Positions 1 through 10,309 of a stretch of DNA of 64,000 nucleotides are shown here, in pieces. The position numbers were made by a program, and so were the translations under genes. Under the pieces are notes generated by a model. The model was not told the origin of the DNA, ran no database searches, and saw only the letters and a program-made list of their open reading frames with translations. Position 1 is the stretch's first letter, and each line of letters begins with the position of its first letter. Origin of the DNA: Nonomuraea muscovyensis (GTDB lineage: Bacteria > Actinomycetota > Actinomycetes > Streptosporangiales > Streptosporangiaceae); the NCBI RefSeq assembly GCF_014207745.1, contig NZ_JACHJB010000001.1:124001-188000 (forward strand). Direction: 5' to 3'.

Positions 1-495
1 GCCACCGGCGTGCCGGTCGTGAGCCACTGCGACAAGGGCACGATGGGCCACGAACTGCTCGACGCCCTGGCGGCCGAGGGTGTCCCGGCCGACTGGGTGG
101 TGCTCGGCCACATCGACCACAACCCCGATGCCGGATATCTCATCTCATTGGCGGAGAGAGGGGCTTATCTGGCCTTTGACCGGCCGGGCCGGATCAAGTA
201 CGGCACGGACAGTGAGATCGTCGCGCTCGTCGCGGAGCTGGCCGGGCACGGTCTGGGTGACCGGCTGCTGTTCGGCATGGACCTGGCGCGCCGGTCGTAC
301 TGGCCGAGCCTGGGCGGGGGGCCGGGGCTGAGGTACCTGTTGGAGAGGTTCGTCCCGCGGCTGGAGGCCGCGGGACTCGGCGAGGTGGCGGCGGCGGCGC
401 TGACCGGCAACCCGGGCGCCGCCTTCGCGCTCCGCGACCTCCTGGCGGCGGGGGCGGACGGCGACGCTCGGACGAATCGTCCGGCCCGCCCGTGA
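1..495 (+). CDS. Phosphotriesterase-family metal hydrolase, C-terminal part
   Basis: The frame is open from base 1, so the 5' part lies outside the window; 164 residues remain. They match the C-terminal half of the phosphotriesterase (aryldialkylphosphatase-related) TIM-barrel family. Three expected metal or active-site residues are visible: a His in SHCDKG (residue 9 of the fragment), a His in LGHIDH (residue 37) and an Asp in FGMDLARRSYW (residue 94). The HxH pair and the carboxylated Lys of this family would lie upstream. Family members hydrolyse phosphotriesters, lactones or unknown esters, and the substrate cannot be told here. The gene ends in an Ala/Gly-rich tail and is convergent with the next gene. 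Confidence 0.85.
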   Translation, partial: ATGVPVVSHCDKGTMGHELLDALAAEGVPADWVVLGHIDHNPDAGYLISLAERGAYLAFDRPGRIKYGTDSEIVALVAELAGHGLGDRLLFGMDLARRSYWPSLGGGPGLRYLLERFVPRLEAAGLGEVAAAALTGNPGAAFALRDLLAAGADGDARTNRPARP

Positions 496-596
496 GCAGG
501 AGTGCCAAGCGCTCGTCGTCCCCCACGAACTGGTCGCCGCCGCCGCAGCGCCGGCGGATCGCACTTCGACCAGCGGGTGGTCGCGGCCACGTGCGC

Positions 597-1424
597 CTAG
601 GGCAGGTTCTTCTCGACCTGGTTCTGCCAGCCCGCGTTGGTGTTGATCTCGGGGGTGGCGCCCGCGAACGCGCCGCGCGCGTACGCGTCGTCCTGGAGCT
701 GGTACATGAGCCAGGCCGTCAGGTAGCCGAGGAAGCCGCCGCCCGTGCCCTGGATCGTGTTGTGGCCGGCGCCCTTGAGCAGCGCCTTCGCCGCGGCGCC
801 GGGCACCTCGCCGTAGTATGCCTGGATCGCGGAGTTGGGAGAGATGAGGACGTCCTTGGCCCCGCTGAGGAACAGCACCGGGCAGGTCAGCCGGCTGACG
901 GAGAACGCGTCTCCCGAGCTCACCCAGATCGGCGCGGGCAGGGCGATGGGGACGACGGTGTCGATGAGGCCGGCGGACTTGGTGGCGGTGTTGACCGAGC
1001 CGCCGGCGCCCTGGGAGTGGCCGACCGCGCCGACCTTGGTCACGTCGAGCTTGCCGTAGAAGACGCTGGAGGTGTCGGTGTTCCTGCCGATCAGGTACTG
1101 CGCCGCGGCGATCATCTCGGACCCGGTGCCCGTCGTGGTGTCGGTCGACGCGACGACGGCGAAGCCCCAGGAGGCGAGCTGGTTGAGCACGCCGGAGTAC
1201 TGCGTGGGCACGGCGTTGGTGCCGTTGCCCCAGGTGATGATCGGATGCTTGAAGCCGCCCGCGCCGAGGTCGGCCGGGTAGGAGAGGCGGTAGCCCGGCA
1301 CGTCGGCCGTGGCGACCGCCCAGGGGCCCGCCGCCCTGTAGTGCGCCTCGATCGTGTCCGCCGTCCGGGCCGGACTCGCGATGACTGCCTGCACGAGTAA
1401 GACGGCTGCCGCAAGGAGCCTCAT
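597..1424 (-). CDS. Secreted alpha/beta hydrolase (PET hydrolase/chlorophyllase-like)
   Basis: This 275-aa protein has an N-terminal signal peptide (MRLLAAAVLLVQAV, probable cleavage near residue 22), so it is probably exported. The nucleophile elbow GHSQGAGG places the catalytic Ser at residue 137. Candidate partners are Asp191 in SGAKDVLI and His221 in GAGHNTI. The layout resembles actinobacterial dienelactone/PET-hydrolase-type lipases, but no substrate can be assigned. The start at 1424 is chosen because it gives a clean signal peptide and has GGAG upstream; a longer in-frame extension has no such features. It is transcribed away from the M28-like gene. Confidence 0.8.
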   Translation of the reverse strand: MRLLAAAVLLVQAVIASPARTADTIEAHYRAAGPWAVATADVPGYRLSYPADLGAGGFKHPIITWGNGTNAVPTQYSGVLNQLASWGFAVVASTDTTTGTGSEMIAAAQYLIGRNTDTSSVFYGKLDVTKVGAVGHSQGAGGSVNTATKSAGLIDTVVPIALPAPIWVSSGDAFSVSRLTCPVLFLSGAKDVLISPNSAIQAYYGEVPGAAAKALLKGAGHNTIQGTGGGFLGYLTAWLMYQLQDDAYARGAFAGATPEINTNAGWQNQVEKNLP

Positions 1425-1506
1425 GACAGTCTCCAGCGAAAGATTTGTACGGATGACCGGAACTCTGGCTTCACACGCGCCTCTTGTCAATGGTTGGATC
1501 ACGGGC

Positions 1507-2850
1507 ATGGACCACGTGCCCTCCGCAGCGGAGATGCTCAGCTGGATCGAGACCGTCGTGTCGCGCGGCATCCGCCGCCCCGGCTATCCGGCGGACGTGT
1601 GGACGGAAGGGTGGCTGGCCGATCGGCTGGCCGGGTTCGGGCTCGACGTCGCGCTGGAGCCGGTGGAGGTGACCCGCTGGCAGCCGGGCACCGGAGTCCT
1701 GCGCCTGGAGGACGGCACCGAACTCCCCGGCCTGCCCCTGCCGTTCACCGCGCCGACCGGCGGCCTGCGCGCCAGGGTCGCCCCGCTCGCCGACGCGCGG
1801 CCCGGCGACATCGCGGTGGACGAGTTGGCCTTCGCCGAGGTGCCGCAGTCGTTCGTCAGGGCGCTGGCCACGTCGGCCTACGATCCGGAAGGGGTCTTCG
1901 ACACGCTGGTCCAGACGATCCCGTTCGGACCCCGGATGATGCAGGTCGTGGAGCCCGCCCTGGACGCGAGCGCCGCCGGGTTCGTGGGCGCGCTGACGGG
2001 CGTGCCGTGGGAGACGCGCGACTACTACGTTCCCTACGACGCCGTCGAGCGGCCGATCCCGGGTCTGTGGCTGTCCGGAGGCGACGCCCGGCGGCTCCTG
2101 GCCCGGCTCCCCTGCGAGGGCGAGCTGGTCGCCGAGTCGGTCCGCGACACGGTGACCACGCACAACGTGGTCGCGACGCTGCCGGGCGCCTCGCCGCACT
2201 GGGTGATCGTCGCCTCCCACCACGACGGCCCGTGGGCGTCGGCCGTCGAGGACGCCTCCGGCATCGCGCTGGTGCTGGCCGTCGCGCGCCACTGGGCGCG
2301 GGTGCCCCCCGCGGAACGGCCGCACAACCTGATGTTCCTGTTCACCTCCGGGCACATGGCGCACGCCGCGGGCACCAGGGCCTTCATCGAGCGGCACCGC
2401 TCCCTGCTCGCCGACGTGGTGCTCCAGGTGCACCTGGAACATGCCGCGCTGCGTTGCGAAAGCGTGGACGGCAGGCTGCGGCCGACTTCGGATCCCGAGG
2501 TCAGGTGGTGGTTCACGACCCAGGCGCCACGGCTGGAGAGCCTGGTCGCCACGACGCTGGAGGCGGAGCGGCTGCGCCGGTCCTTCGTGCTGCCGCCGGA
2601 CGTGTTCTCGCCGATGCCGCCTACCGACGGCGCGTTCTTCCATCCCGAGGGCGTGCCGCTGGTGCACTTCCTGTCGGCGCCGATGTACCTGTTCGACTCG
2701 GCCGACACCCTCGACAAGGTGGACGTGGAGGGCCTGGAGCCGCTGGCCCGCGCGGCCGTCCGCATCGTGGCGGGCACCGCCGGGTGGACGCCGGACACGC
2801 TACGGCAGGAAGACGAAGCCGGAGGCGGGAGAAGGACGGCCACGGTCTAG
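1507..2850 (+). CDS. M28-like zinc aminopeptidase family protein
   Basis: The product is 447 aa and lacks a signal peptide. The order resembles M28 peptidases: an N-terminal helical segment, a PA-type insert (about 60-210), then HNVVATLPG leading to SHHDGPWASAVEDASG (about 235-250), which carries a His and an Asp as metal-ligand candidates. Near the C-terminus VHFLSAP and DSADTLDKVD match the usual final His and STADT/DKID block. The classic Glu-Glu pair and the middle Asp are not obvious (FTSGHMAHAAG and VHLEHAAL lie at those places), so metal binding may be altered. The start at 1507 avoids running through the opposite-strand hydrolase; ATG at 1453 is an alternative. Confidence 0.7.
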   Translation: MDHVPSAAEMLSWIETVVSRGIRRPGYPADVWTEGWLADRLAGFGLDVALEPVEVTRWQPGTGVLRLEDGTELPGLPLPFTAPTGGLRARVAPLADARPGDIAVDELAFAEVPQSFVRALATSAYDPEGVFDTLVQTIPFGPRMMQVVEPALDASAAGFVGALTGVPWETRDYYVPYDAVERPIPGLWLSGGDARRLLARLPCEGELVAESVRDTVTTHNVVATLPGASPHWVIVASHHDGPWASAVEDASGIALVLAVARHWARVPPAERPHNLMFLFTSGHMAHAAGTRAFIERHRSLLADVVLQVHLEHAALRCESVDGRLRPTSDPEVRWWFTTQAPRLESLVATTLEAERLRRSFVLPPDVFSPMPPTDGAFFHPEGVPLVHFLSAPMYLFDSADTLDKVDVEGLEPLARAAVRIVAGTAGWTPDTLRQEDEAGGGRRTATV

Positions 2851-2866
2851 AGGACGCCGGGACGGC

Positions 2867-3344
2867 CGGGACGTCCAGAAGATCACTGGGCCCAACGTCC
2901 TGGTAGGAGACCAGGGCCGGCAGGCCGACCGCGTTGGCGGCCCGTTCGCCCAGTGACGGGGCGGGAAGGTGAGCCAGCAGCCGGATCGGTGTGGTCATGA
3001 GCAGCGCGGCCGAGCGCGGCGGCCTCAGCCGCGCCGGGCACCTGGCGGATCACCCGGCGAATGGCGGCGATGATCGGGCGACGGTGTCCTGGGTGGCCAC
3101 GGCGTCGTCCGGCACGGTGGAATCCGATGCCCGTCGCCGCCTGCCGGCCAGAACCCCGGTGGCCGCGATCACCTGCTTGATCCGGGTGATGACCCGATTC
3201 GGGTCAGACGAGCGGGACAGGCGCCGCCGAAAGTAGGCCAGAAGTGACGGGTCGAACGGTGCCATGCAGGCCGAGCCCGCAGGCGGCCTCCCATCGCAGG
3301 TCACAACACCACTCGTGGACCGCGTCAGCGTCGAAGACCCCGTA
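2867..3344 (-). pseudogene. Decayed IS1182-family transposase
   Basis: Four consecutive minus-strand pieces line up with one IS1182-type transposase but lie in alternating frames. 3344-3262 reads DADAVHEWCCDLRWEAACGL. 3256-3080 reads FDPSLLAYFRRRLSRS, then RRRRASDSTVPDDAVATQDT. 3078-2995 reads IIAAIRRVIRQVPGAAEAAA. 2998-2867 reads LLAHLPAPSLGERAANAVGL, then ALVSYQDV. The DSTV-DDAVATQDT block is characteristic of the family. At least three frame changes and an internal deletion are needed, and both the extreme N-terminus and the catalytic C-terminal half are missing. It cannot encode an active enzyme. No terminal inverted repeats were recognised. Confidence 0.7.
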
Positions 3345-3549
3345 CCGCCGGGATCAACTCCCGGCAGGATGCCCACACGGCCGGCCAGATCGGTTCTCCG
3401 GCCCCTTCACCCCGCGTGCCGACGAAGTCTGACCCCGCAGCGTCACACACGATTTCAGTGATCTTCCAGGACTCCCAGGGGTGGAGACGAGCGTCATCGC
3501 GGGCACCGATGAAGGAAAGTTACATTAGCCTCACAACCACTGGAGATTA

Positions 3550-3579
3550 TTGACGCACCGTTTTCGGTCCACGTATGGT
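3550..3579 (+). promoter_or_regulatory. Predicted housekeeping promoter of the dipeptide-type ABC operon
   Basis: TTGACG (3550-3555) and TATGGT (3574-3579) are separated by 18 bases, close to the sigma-70/HrdB consensus. They lie 54 bases upstream of the binding-protein start. This is the only strong match in the gap after the transposase remnant. Confidence 0.6.
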
Positions 3580-3632
3580 CCGGTCAACCTCACACCGATC
3601 CTCAGCAGGTCCGACATCCCCCGGAGCGGAAC

Positions 3633-5459
3633 ATGAAGCGACTGGCAGCGGCAGTAACGTTGCTGGGCCTTGCCACCGTCACAGCGTGCAGCGGTGGTTC
3701 CACCAATCAGTCCGGCTCGGGCGGTGGTGGCGGGCTCTTCACCACGATCGACGTGAACAGACCGGGCCTGGACGCGGCGGCGCCGCCCAACCCGTACAAC
3801 CCGAAGGGCAACTCCTTCTCCGCGTACAACGCGATGAAGATCGGCTGGGTGAAGAACCACCTGACGGACCCGAACCAGGCACTGCCCGGCATCGCGGCGA
3901 GCTGGGAGATCGCTCCGGACAACTCCGCGATCACGCTGAAGCTCCAGCCGAACGCCAAGTGGTCCGACGGCCAGCCGGTGACCGCCGAGGACGTCAGGAT
4001 GTCCATCGGCATCGCCTACACACAGGGCAGCACGGCCTTCTCCGTCACCCCGGGCGCGGCGGGGGCGGCGGCCGAGGTCACCGTCGTCGACGACAAGACC
4101 TTGAAGATCACCCAGAACATGGAGAACCCGAGTCCCAAGTTCGCCCGCGGCGTGCTCGACACCACCGTGCTGCCTTCGCACGTGTGGAAGGACGTCCTGC
4201 CCGCGGACTTCTGGGACAAGCTCAAGACGGCGCGCGGTGAGGGCGCGGACGCCGACAAGGCCCGTGAGGAGATCACCGCCCTGGGCCAGAAGGTGCTGGC
4301 CTTCGCCCCCGCCAAGGACGTCTCCGCCGGGCCCTTCGTCCTGGAGCGGGTCAACCCCGGCGAGGCGCTGCTGGTGAAGAACAAGCACTTCTACAACGCC
4401 GCCAACGTCGCCCCGGCCCAGGTGAAGTTCCTCAACTTCACCGGCAACGAACAGATCTGGAACTACCTCACCGCCGGGAAGCTGGACCACTCGGGATTCG
4501 TCGCGGCCCCCACGGACGTGATGAACCGGATCAAGCAGGCGCCGGGCAACGAGGTCATCAAGGGCTACTCTCCGGTGGCCGTGGGCATGGGCTTCAACCA
4601 GTCCAAGAAGCCGTACGACAACGTGCATGTGCGCCGCGGCCTGGCCTACCTCATCAACCGTGACGAGGTCACCAAGGTCGCCTCGCCCGAGGGCGGCACG
4701 CCGGCCGCCACCACCAGCGGCATCCACCAGAAGGCCGCTCCGGCCTGGATCGGCGACACGGCCGGCCAGCTTGAGCCGTACAAGCCCGACCCCGCCAAGG
4801 CGGAGGAGGAGTTCAAGCAGGCCGGCCTGACGAAGAAGGACGGCAAGTGGACGCTGTCCGACGGCTCGCCGTGGAAGGTCTCCATGACCGCCCCGTCCGG
4901 CTTCTCCGACTGGATCTCCGCACAGGAGAACATCAAGAGCCAGCTCATCAAGAACGGCGTGGACGCCGAAGTCGTCACCGTCGCCGACTACCCGCTCTAC
5001 CTGGAGGAGCTCGCGGCCGGCAAGTACGACGTGGGCTTCTGGCTCATGGCGCTCGGCCCCGCGCCGTACGACATCTACCAGCGGCTCTACGGCGCCTCCA
5101 ACGGCTGGACGAACGTCGCCGGCAAGGTCACCCACGCGGCGCCGGGCAAGGGCGGCAACTGGATGGGCGGCGCCGAGGAGATCGAGGTCGAGGGCATCGG
5201 CAAGGTCAACCCCGGTGAGCTGACCGCCAAGCTCAACACCGCCACCGAGGAGGAGGCCAAGCCGATCATGGCGCAGCTCGCCAAGGCCGCCAACCAGGAC
5301 CTGCCGGTCATCCAGCTCTGGGACTACGTCAACAACCAGTTCGTCAGCAACAGCCGCTTCACCGGCTGGCCGCACGACGACGAGATCCTCCGGCTCGGCA
5401 CCGGCGTACTGGCCTCGGGCGTGTGGATCCAGCTCGGCATGGTCAAGCCGAAGCAGTAG
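3633..5459 (+). CDS. ABC transporter substrate-binding lipoprotein, peptide/opine family 5
   Basis: The 608-aa protein begins with a lipoprotein signal (MKRLAAAVTLLGLATVTAC), Cys19 being the lipidation site. The rest has the SBP family-5 architecture seen in DppA/OppA: ITLKLQPNAKWSDGQPVTAE near residue 110 is the family hallmark. It should sit outside the membrane and deliver ligand to the two permeases that follow three bases downstream. A Shine-Dalgarno-like CGGAGCGGA precedes the ATG. Family members bind peptides, nickel, glycosides or muropeptides. The neighbours namZ and murQ suggest a peptidoglycan fragment, which is inference. Confidence 0.9.
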   Translation: MKRLAAAVTLLGLATVTACSGGSTNQSGSGGGGGLFTTIDVNRPGLDAAAPPNPYNPKGNSFSAYNAMKIGWVKNHLTDPNQALPGIAASWEIAPDNSAITLKLQPNAKWSDGQPVTAEDVRMSIGIAYTQGSTAFSVTPGAAGAAAEVTVVDDKTLKITQNMENPSPKFARGVLDTTVLPSHVWKDVLPADFWDKLKTARGEGADADKAREEITALGQKVLAFAPAKDVSAGPFVLERVNPGEALLVKNKHFYNAANVAPAQVKFLNFTGNEQIWNYLTAGKLDHSGFVAAPTDVMNRIKQAPGNEVIKGYSPVAVGMGFNQSKKPYDNVHVRRGLAYLINRDEVTKVASPEGGTPAATTSGIHQKAAPAWIGDTAGQLEPYKPDPAKAEEEFKQAGLTKKDGKWTLSDGSPWKVSMTAPSGFSDWISAQENIKSQLIKNGVDAEVVTVADYPLYLEELAAGKYDVGFWLMALGPAPYDIYQRLYGASNGWTNVAGKVTHAAPGKGGNWMGGAEEIEVEGIGKVNPGELTAKLNTATEEEAKPIMAQLAKAANQDLPVIQLWDYVNNQFVSNSRFTGWPHDDEILRLGTGVLASGVWIQLGMVKPKQ

Positions 5460-5462
5460 TCC

Positions 5463-6470
5463 ATGACGATCATCGCACGGCGACTCGCGGGCCACCTGGC
5501 CCGCGGGCTCGTCATGATCCTCGTTGTCGCCACGATCAGCTTCTTCATCGTCAACAACATCCCGGGCGACCCCATGGCAGCCCGCTACGAGAAGCTCATC
5601 GAGCAGGGCATGTCGCCGGAGGCCGCGGCCCAGGGCGTCAAGGTCCTGTACGGCTTCCTGCCCACCGGCACCCTGTGGGAGCAGTACACCGACTACATGA
5701 GCGGCCTCGTCCGCCTCGACCTCGGCGTCTCCGTCAGCAGGCCCGGCACCCCCGTCCTCGACGTGCTCGGCGAGGCGGCCAAGTGGACCGTTCTACCGGT
5801 GCTGGCCGGCACACTGCTCAGCTTCCTCGTCGGGATCATGCTCGGCGTGTACGCCGCGATCAAGCGGACGGGCAAGCTCGGCGACGCCCTGGCCATCTCC
5901 GGCTCGCTGCTGCACGGCATCCCGCAGTACGTGCTGGCGATGCTGCTCGTGGTGATCTTCGCGACGCTCATCCCGATCCTGCCCGCCGACGGGCCGGTGG
6001 ACATCCTGTTCGAGCCCGGGTTCAACGCCGGCTACATCGGCTCGCTCATCGAGCACGCCGTGCTGCCGGTGGCCACGTACGCGCTGTCGGCCTACGGCGG
6101 CTGGATCCTGGCGATGAAGTCGAGCGTGGTCACCGTGCTGGGAGACGACTTCATCCTCGCCGCCGAGCTGCGCGGGATGAAGCGCTCGATCATCTTCCGC
6201 TACATCGCGCGCAACGCGATCCTGCCCCTCTTCACGATCCTGGCGCTGTCGCTGGGCCTGCTGCTGGGCGGCGCCGTCTTCATCGAGAAGATCTTCAACT
6301 ATCCCGGGCTCGGGCTGCTGCTCATCAGCAGCATCAACGACCGCGACTACGCGCTGATGGGCGGGGCGTTCCTGCTGATCACCGTGGCCGTCATCGTGGC
6401 GAACATCGTGGCCGACCTGTTCTACGCCGTGATCGACCCGCGGGTGCGCAGCGGAGAGGAGGCAGGGTGA
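5463..6470 (+). CDS. ABC transporter permease, DppB/OppB type
   Basis: This 335-aa membrane protein has an N-terminal transmembrane helix (about 13-33, LVMILVVATISFFIVNNIPG) with the NNIPGDP motif of DppB-type permeases. A periplasmic-facing loop and five further helices follow. The EAA-type cytoplasmic loop is visible as AAELRGMKRSIIFRYIARNA (about 236-255). It starts three bases after the binding protein and overlaps the next permease by four bases (GTGA), so translation is probably coupled. Confidence 0.9.
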   Translation: MTIIARRLAGHLARGLVMILVVATISFFIVNNIPGDPMAARYEKLIEQGMSPEAAAQGVKVLYGFLPTGTLWEQYTDYMSGLVRLDLGVSVSRPGTPVLDVLGEAAKWTVLPVLAGTLLSFLVGIMLGVYAAIKRTGKLGDALAISGSLLHGIPQYVLAMLLVVIFATLIPILPADGPVDILFEPGFNAGYIGSLIEHAVLPVATYALSAYGGWILAMKSSVVTVLGDDFILAAELRGMKRSIIFRYIARNAILPLFTILALSLGLLLGGAVFIEKIFNYPGLGLLLISSINDRDYALMGGAFLLITVAVIVANIVADLFYAVIDPRVRSGEEAG

Positions 6471-7372
6471 GCGCGACGCTCCTTCCCGAGACGACGTCCA
6501 CGAGCGCGACCATGCGCCGCAACTTCTGGCTCGGCGTGTGGCGGGTGATGCGGCGCAAGCCGAGCCGGATGGTCGGCGTGGTCATCCTCGTCGGGTTCGT
6601 CCTCACGGCCGTCTTCGGGCCCCTGCTCTATCCGGAGCATCTGCCGTCCAACGCCGACGCCATCAGCCGGCCGCCGAGCTGGGAGCACTGGTTCGGCACC
6701 GACCCGCAGGGCCGCGACGTGCTCGCGCTGGTCATCACCGGCTCACGCTACGTGCTGCTCAGCGCCGGGGTCACCGCGTTCATCACCGTGGTCCTGGGCA
6801 CGGCGATCGGCCTGTTCTCCGGCTTCAAGCGGGGCCGCTGGGACACCGTGCTCATGCGGATCACCGACATGAAGCTCACCATCCCGAGCCTGCCCCTGCT
6901 GCTGGTGCTGGCGACCGTCTGGAAGTTCGGCAACCCCATCCAGATGGGCCTGGTGCTCGGCCTGTTCGGCTGGGGCGGCGTGGCGCGGGCCGTCCGCGCG
7001 CAGACGCTGTCGCTGCGCGAGCGCGGCTTCATCGAGGCGGCCCGCGGGCTCGGCCTGTCGACGAGGCACATCATCGGCAAGGAACTGCTGCCCAGCATGG
7101 CCCCCTACATCGCGATGAACATGCTCATCGCGGTCACCGGCGCCGTCTACGCGCAGGTGGGCCTGTTCTTCCTCGGCGTCCTGCCGTACGAGTCCGACAA
7201 CTGGGGCGTGATGCTCAACCTCGCCGTGTTCCAGGCGGGCGCCATGATCACCCCGTACGCGCTGGGCTACCTGCTGGCGCCGCTGCTGGCGATCCTGCTG
7301 CTGACGCTCGGCATCGTGCTCGTGGTGGACGCCATGGACGAGATCTTCAATCCCCGGCTGCGTGAGGAGTAG
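6467..7372 (+). CDS. ABC transporter permease, DppC/OppC type
   Basis: The GTG start at 6467 overlaps the preceding stop and follows GGAGAGGAGG. The product is 301 aa. The N-terminal helix (about 30-50) is followed by HWFGTDPQGRDVLALVI, the typical DppC signature, and by the EAA loop EAARGLGLSTRHIIGKELLP. It is the second permease half of the same importer. Nothing unusual was seen. Confidence 0.9.
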   Translation: MSATLLPETTSTSATMRRNFWLGVWRVMRRKPSRMVGVVILVGFVLTAVFGPLLYPEHLPSNADAISRPPSWEHWFGTDPQGRDVLALVITGSRYVLLSAGVTAFITVVLGTAIGLFSGFKRGRWDTVLMRITDMKLTIPSLPLLLVLATVWKFGNPIQMGLVLGLFGWGGVARAVRAQTLSLRERGFIEAARGLGLSTRHIIGKELLPSMAPYIAMNMLIAVTGAVYAQVGLFFLGVLPYESDNWGVMLNLAVFQAGAMITPYALGYLLAPLLAILLLTLGIVLVVDAMDEIFNPRLREE

Positions 7373-7375
7373 TTC

Positions 7376-8370
7376 GTGGCCCACCCCGCATCAACGCAGG
7401 CGCCGGGCGTGCGCATCGACGGCCTGACGGTCGTCTACAGGACGCCGGCGGGCGAGCTGCCCGCCGTGCGCGACATCAGCCTGACCCTGGAGCCCGGCAC
7501 GATCACCGGCATCGTCGGCGAGTCCGGCTCCGGCAAGTCCACGCTGGCGCTGTCCCTGCTCAACGCCGTGCAGCCGCCGGGACGGATAGCGGCGGGCAGC
7601 GTCGAGATCGACGGGCTCGGCGACGTCGTCGGCCTGTCGGGCGAGCGGCTGCGCAAGGCGCGCGGCGCGCACATCGGTTACGTGTTCCAGGCCGCCCAGA
7701 ACTCCCTCAACCCGCTCAAGACGGTCGGCAAGCAGCTCCTCGACCTGGGCCGCTCGCACGGCGTGGACGACCTGCGCGGCCTGGTCCGCGAGGCGCGGGA
7801 CCTGCTCGGCCGGATGGGCCTCGACGGGGCGCGGGTGCTCGACTCGCACCAGCACGAGCTGTCCGGCGGCATGCGCCAGCGGGTCGGCATCATGCTGGCC
7901 CTCGTCCTGAACGCCCATCTCGTCGTCCTGGACGAGCCGACCACCGCGCTCGACATGATCACCCAGGCGAACATCCTCAAGATCGTCCGCGAGGTGCACG
8001 CCGAGCGCGGGCTGACCACGCTGGTCATCACGCACGACATCGGCGTGGTGGCCGAGGTCGCCGACCGGCTCGCCGTCATGTACGGCGGGCGACTGGTCGA
8101 GCAGGGTCCCACCCGCGAGGTGCTCGGCGCGCCGAGCCACCCCTACACGCGGGGCCTGATCCAGGCCATCCCCCGCCTGGTCGGCGACATCGACGAGGCG
8201 CGGGCGCTGCCCGGCCGCCCGCCGACGCTGGCCACGGTGCCGAAGCAGGGCTGCGTGTTCCGGGAGCGCTGTCCGCTGCGGATGGACGTCTGCGAGAGCG
8301 ACGACCCGGCGGCCGTCGCGCACGGCACGAGGATCGTGGCCTGCCACGCGGTGAAGGTGAGGGAGCACGC

Positions 8371-8374
<4 letters not shown>
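7376..8374 (+). CDS. ABC transporter ATPase, DppD/OppD type
   Basis: The product is 332 aa with Walker A GESGSGKST (about 49-57), signature LSGGMRQRVG and Walker B LVVLDEPTTALD. The C-terminal oligopeptide-transporter extension holds the Cys-rich motif GCVFRERCPLRMDVCE, which in DppD-type ATPases can bind an iron-sulfur cluster. It starts with GTG three bases after the permease and overlaps the next ATPase by four bases. Confidence 0.9.
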
Positions 8375-9377
<1,003 letters not shown>

Positions 9378-9381
<4 letters not shown>

Positions 9382-10307
9382 CCCGGGTGCCCGGCGTCGG
9401 GGGGGCGGACCTGGAGCGGGCCGATCTGGAGCGGGCCGTGGAGGTGGCGGAGGCGGCGCTGACGCTGGACGCCGCCGAGGCGGGCGCGCTGGTGCGGCGG
9501 CTGGCCACGCCGCCCGCCGGGCGCCGCTGGACCGCGCTGGTGGACGGGGGCGGCGTCGTCATGGCGTCGATGTCCGGCAAGGACCCCGGTGGCGGGCACA
9601 TCGACCTGCTCGCCGTGCATCCGCGCGAGCAGGGCCGCGGGCTGGGCCGGCGGCTGGTGCGCGCGGCCGAGGAGTGGCTGCGCGAGCAGGGCGCCACGCA
9701 GGCGCGCTTCGCCGGCAACCCGCCCTGCTACGCCTGGCCCGGCATCGACGTCCGCTACACCGCCGCCGCCTGCCTGGCCGAGAGCCTGGGCTACGAGCGC
9801 CACCACGTCGCCTGGAACATGACCGCCGACCTCACCTCCGCCGACCTGTCCACGGACGGCGAGATGGCCCGCCTGGCGGCGCAGGGGGTCGCCGTCCGCG
9901 CCGCCGGCCCGGCCCCCGGCGAGTCACTCGCGACGCCGACCGCCTCGGCCGGCGCCCGCGCCGATCGGGAGCGGGTGGCGGCGTTCGTGGCGGAGCACTG
10001 GAACGAACGGTGGGCCTGGGAGGCCGCCAACGCCTCGGGACTGCACTACGCCGAGCGCGACGGCGAGCCGCTGGCGTTCGCGGCCTGGGGAGCGCGCCCG
10101 GCCTGGTTCGGGCCGATGGGCACGGCTCCGGCGGCCCGGGGTCTCGGCCTGGGCCGGGTGCTGCTGCGCCGCTGCCTGGCCGACCTGCGCGCCGCCGGGT
10201 ACGGCAGCGCGCAGATCGGCTGGGTCGGGCCGCTGCGCTTCTACTCGCGCGCGGTGGGCGCGCGAGCCGAGCGGGTCTTCTGGCTCTACCGGCGCGACCT
10301 GGCGTGA
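9378..10307 (+). CDS. Double-domain GNAT acetyltransferase, last gene of the ABC operon
   Basis: The product is 309 aa from a GTG that overlaps the ATPase stop by four bases. The N-terminal GNAT domain carries IDLLAVHPREQGRGLGRRLV, the acetyl-CoA-binding loop (about 75-94). The C-terminal half has a second copy, GTAPAARGLGLGRVLLRRCL, ending in FYSRAVGARAERVFWLYRRD. The organisation resembles other tandem-GNAT actinobacterial enzymes. Tight coupling to the importer suggests action on the imported compound, perhaps acetylation of an amino sugar or peptide amine. That is inference, and no substrate is visible. Confidence 0.8.
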
Positions 10308-10309
10308 TG

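Noticed and set aside
3531..5495. A 654-codon minus-strand open frame opposite the binding protein
   Set aside because: It is the shadow of the lipoprotein gene; the plus strand has a signal peptide and family hallmark.
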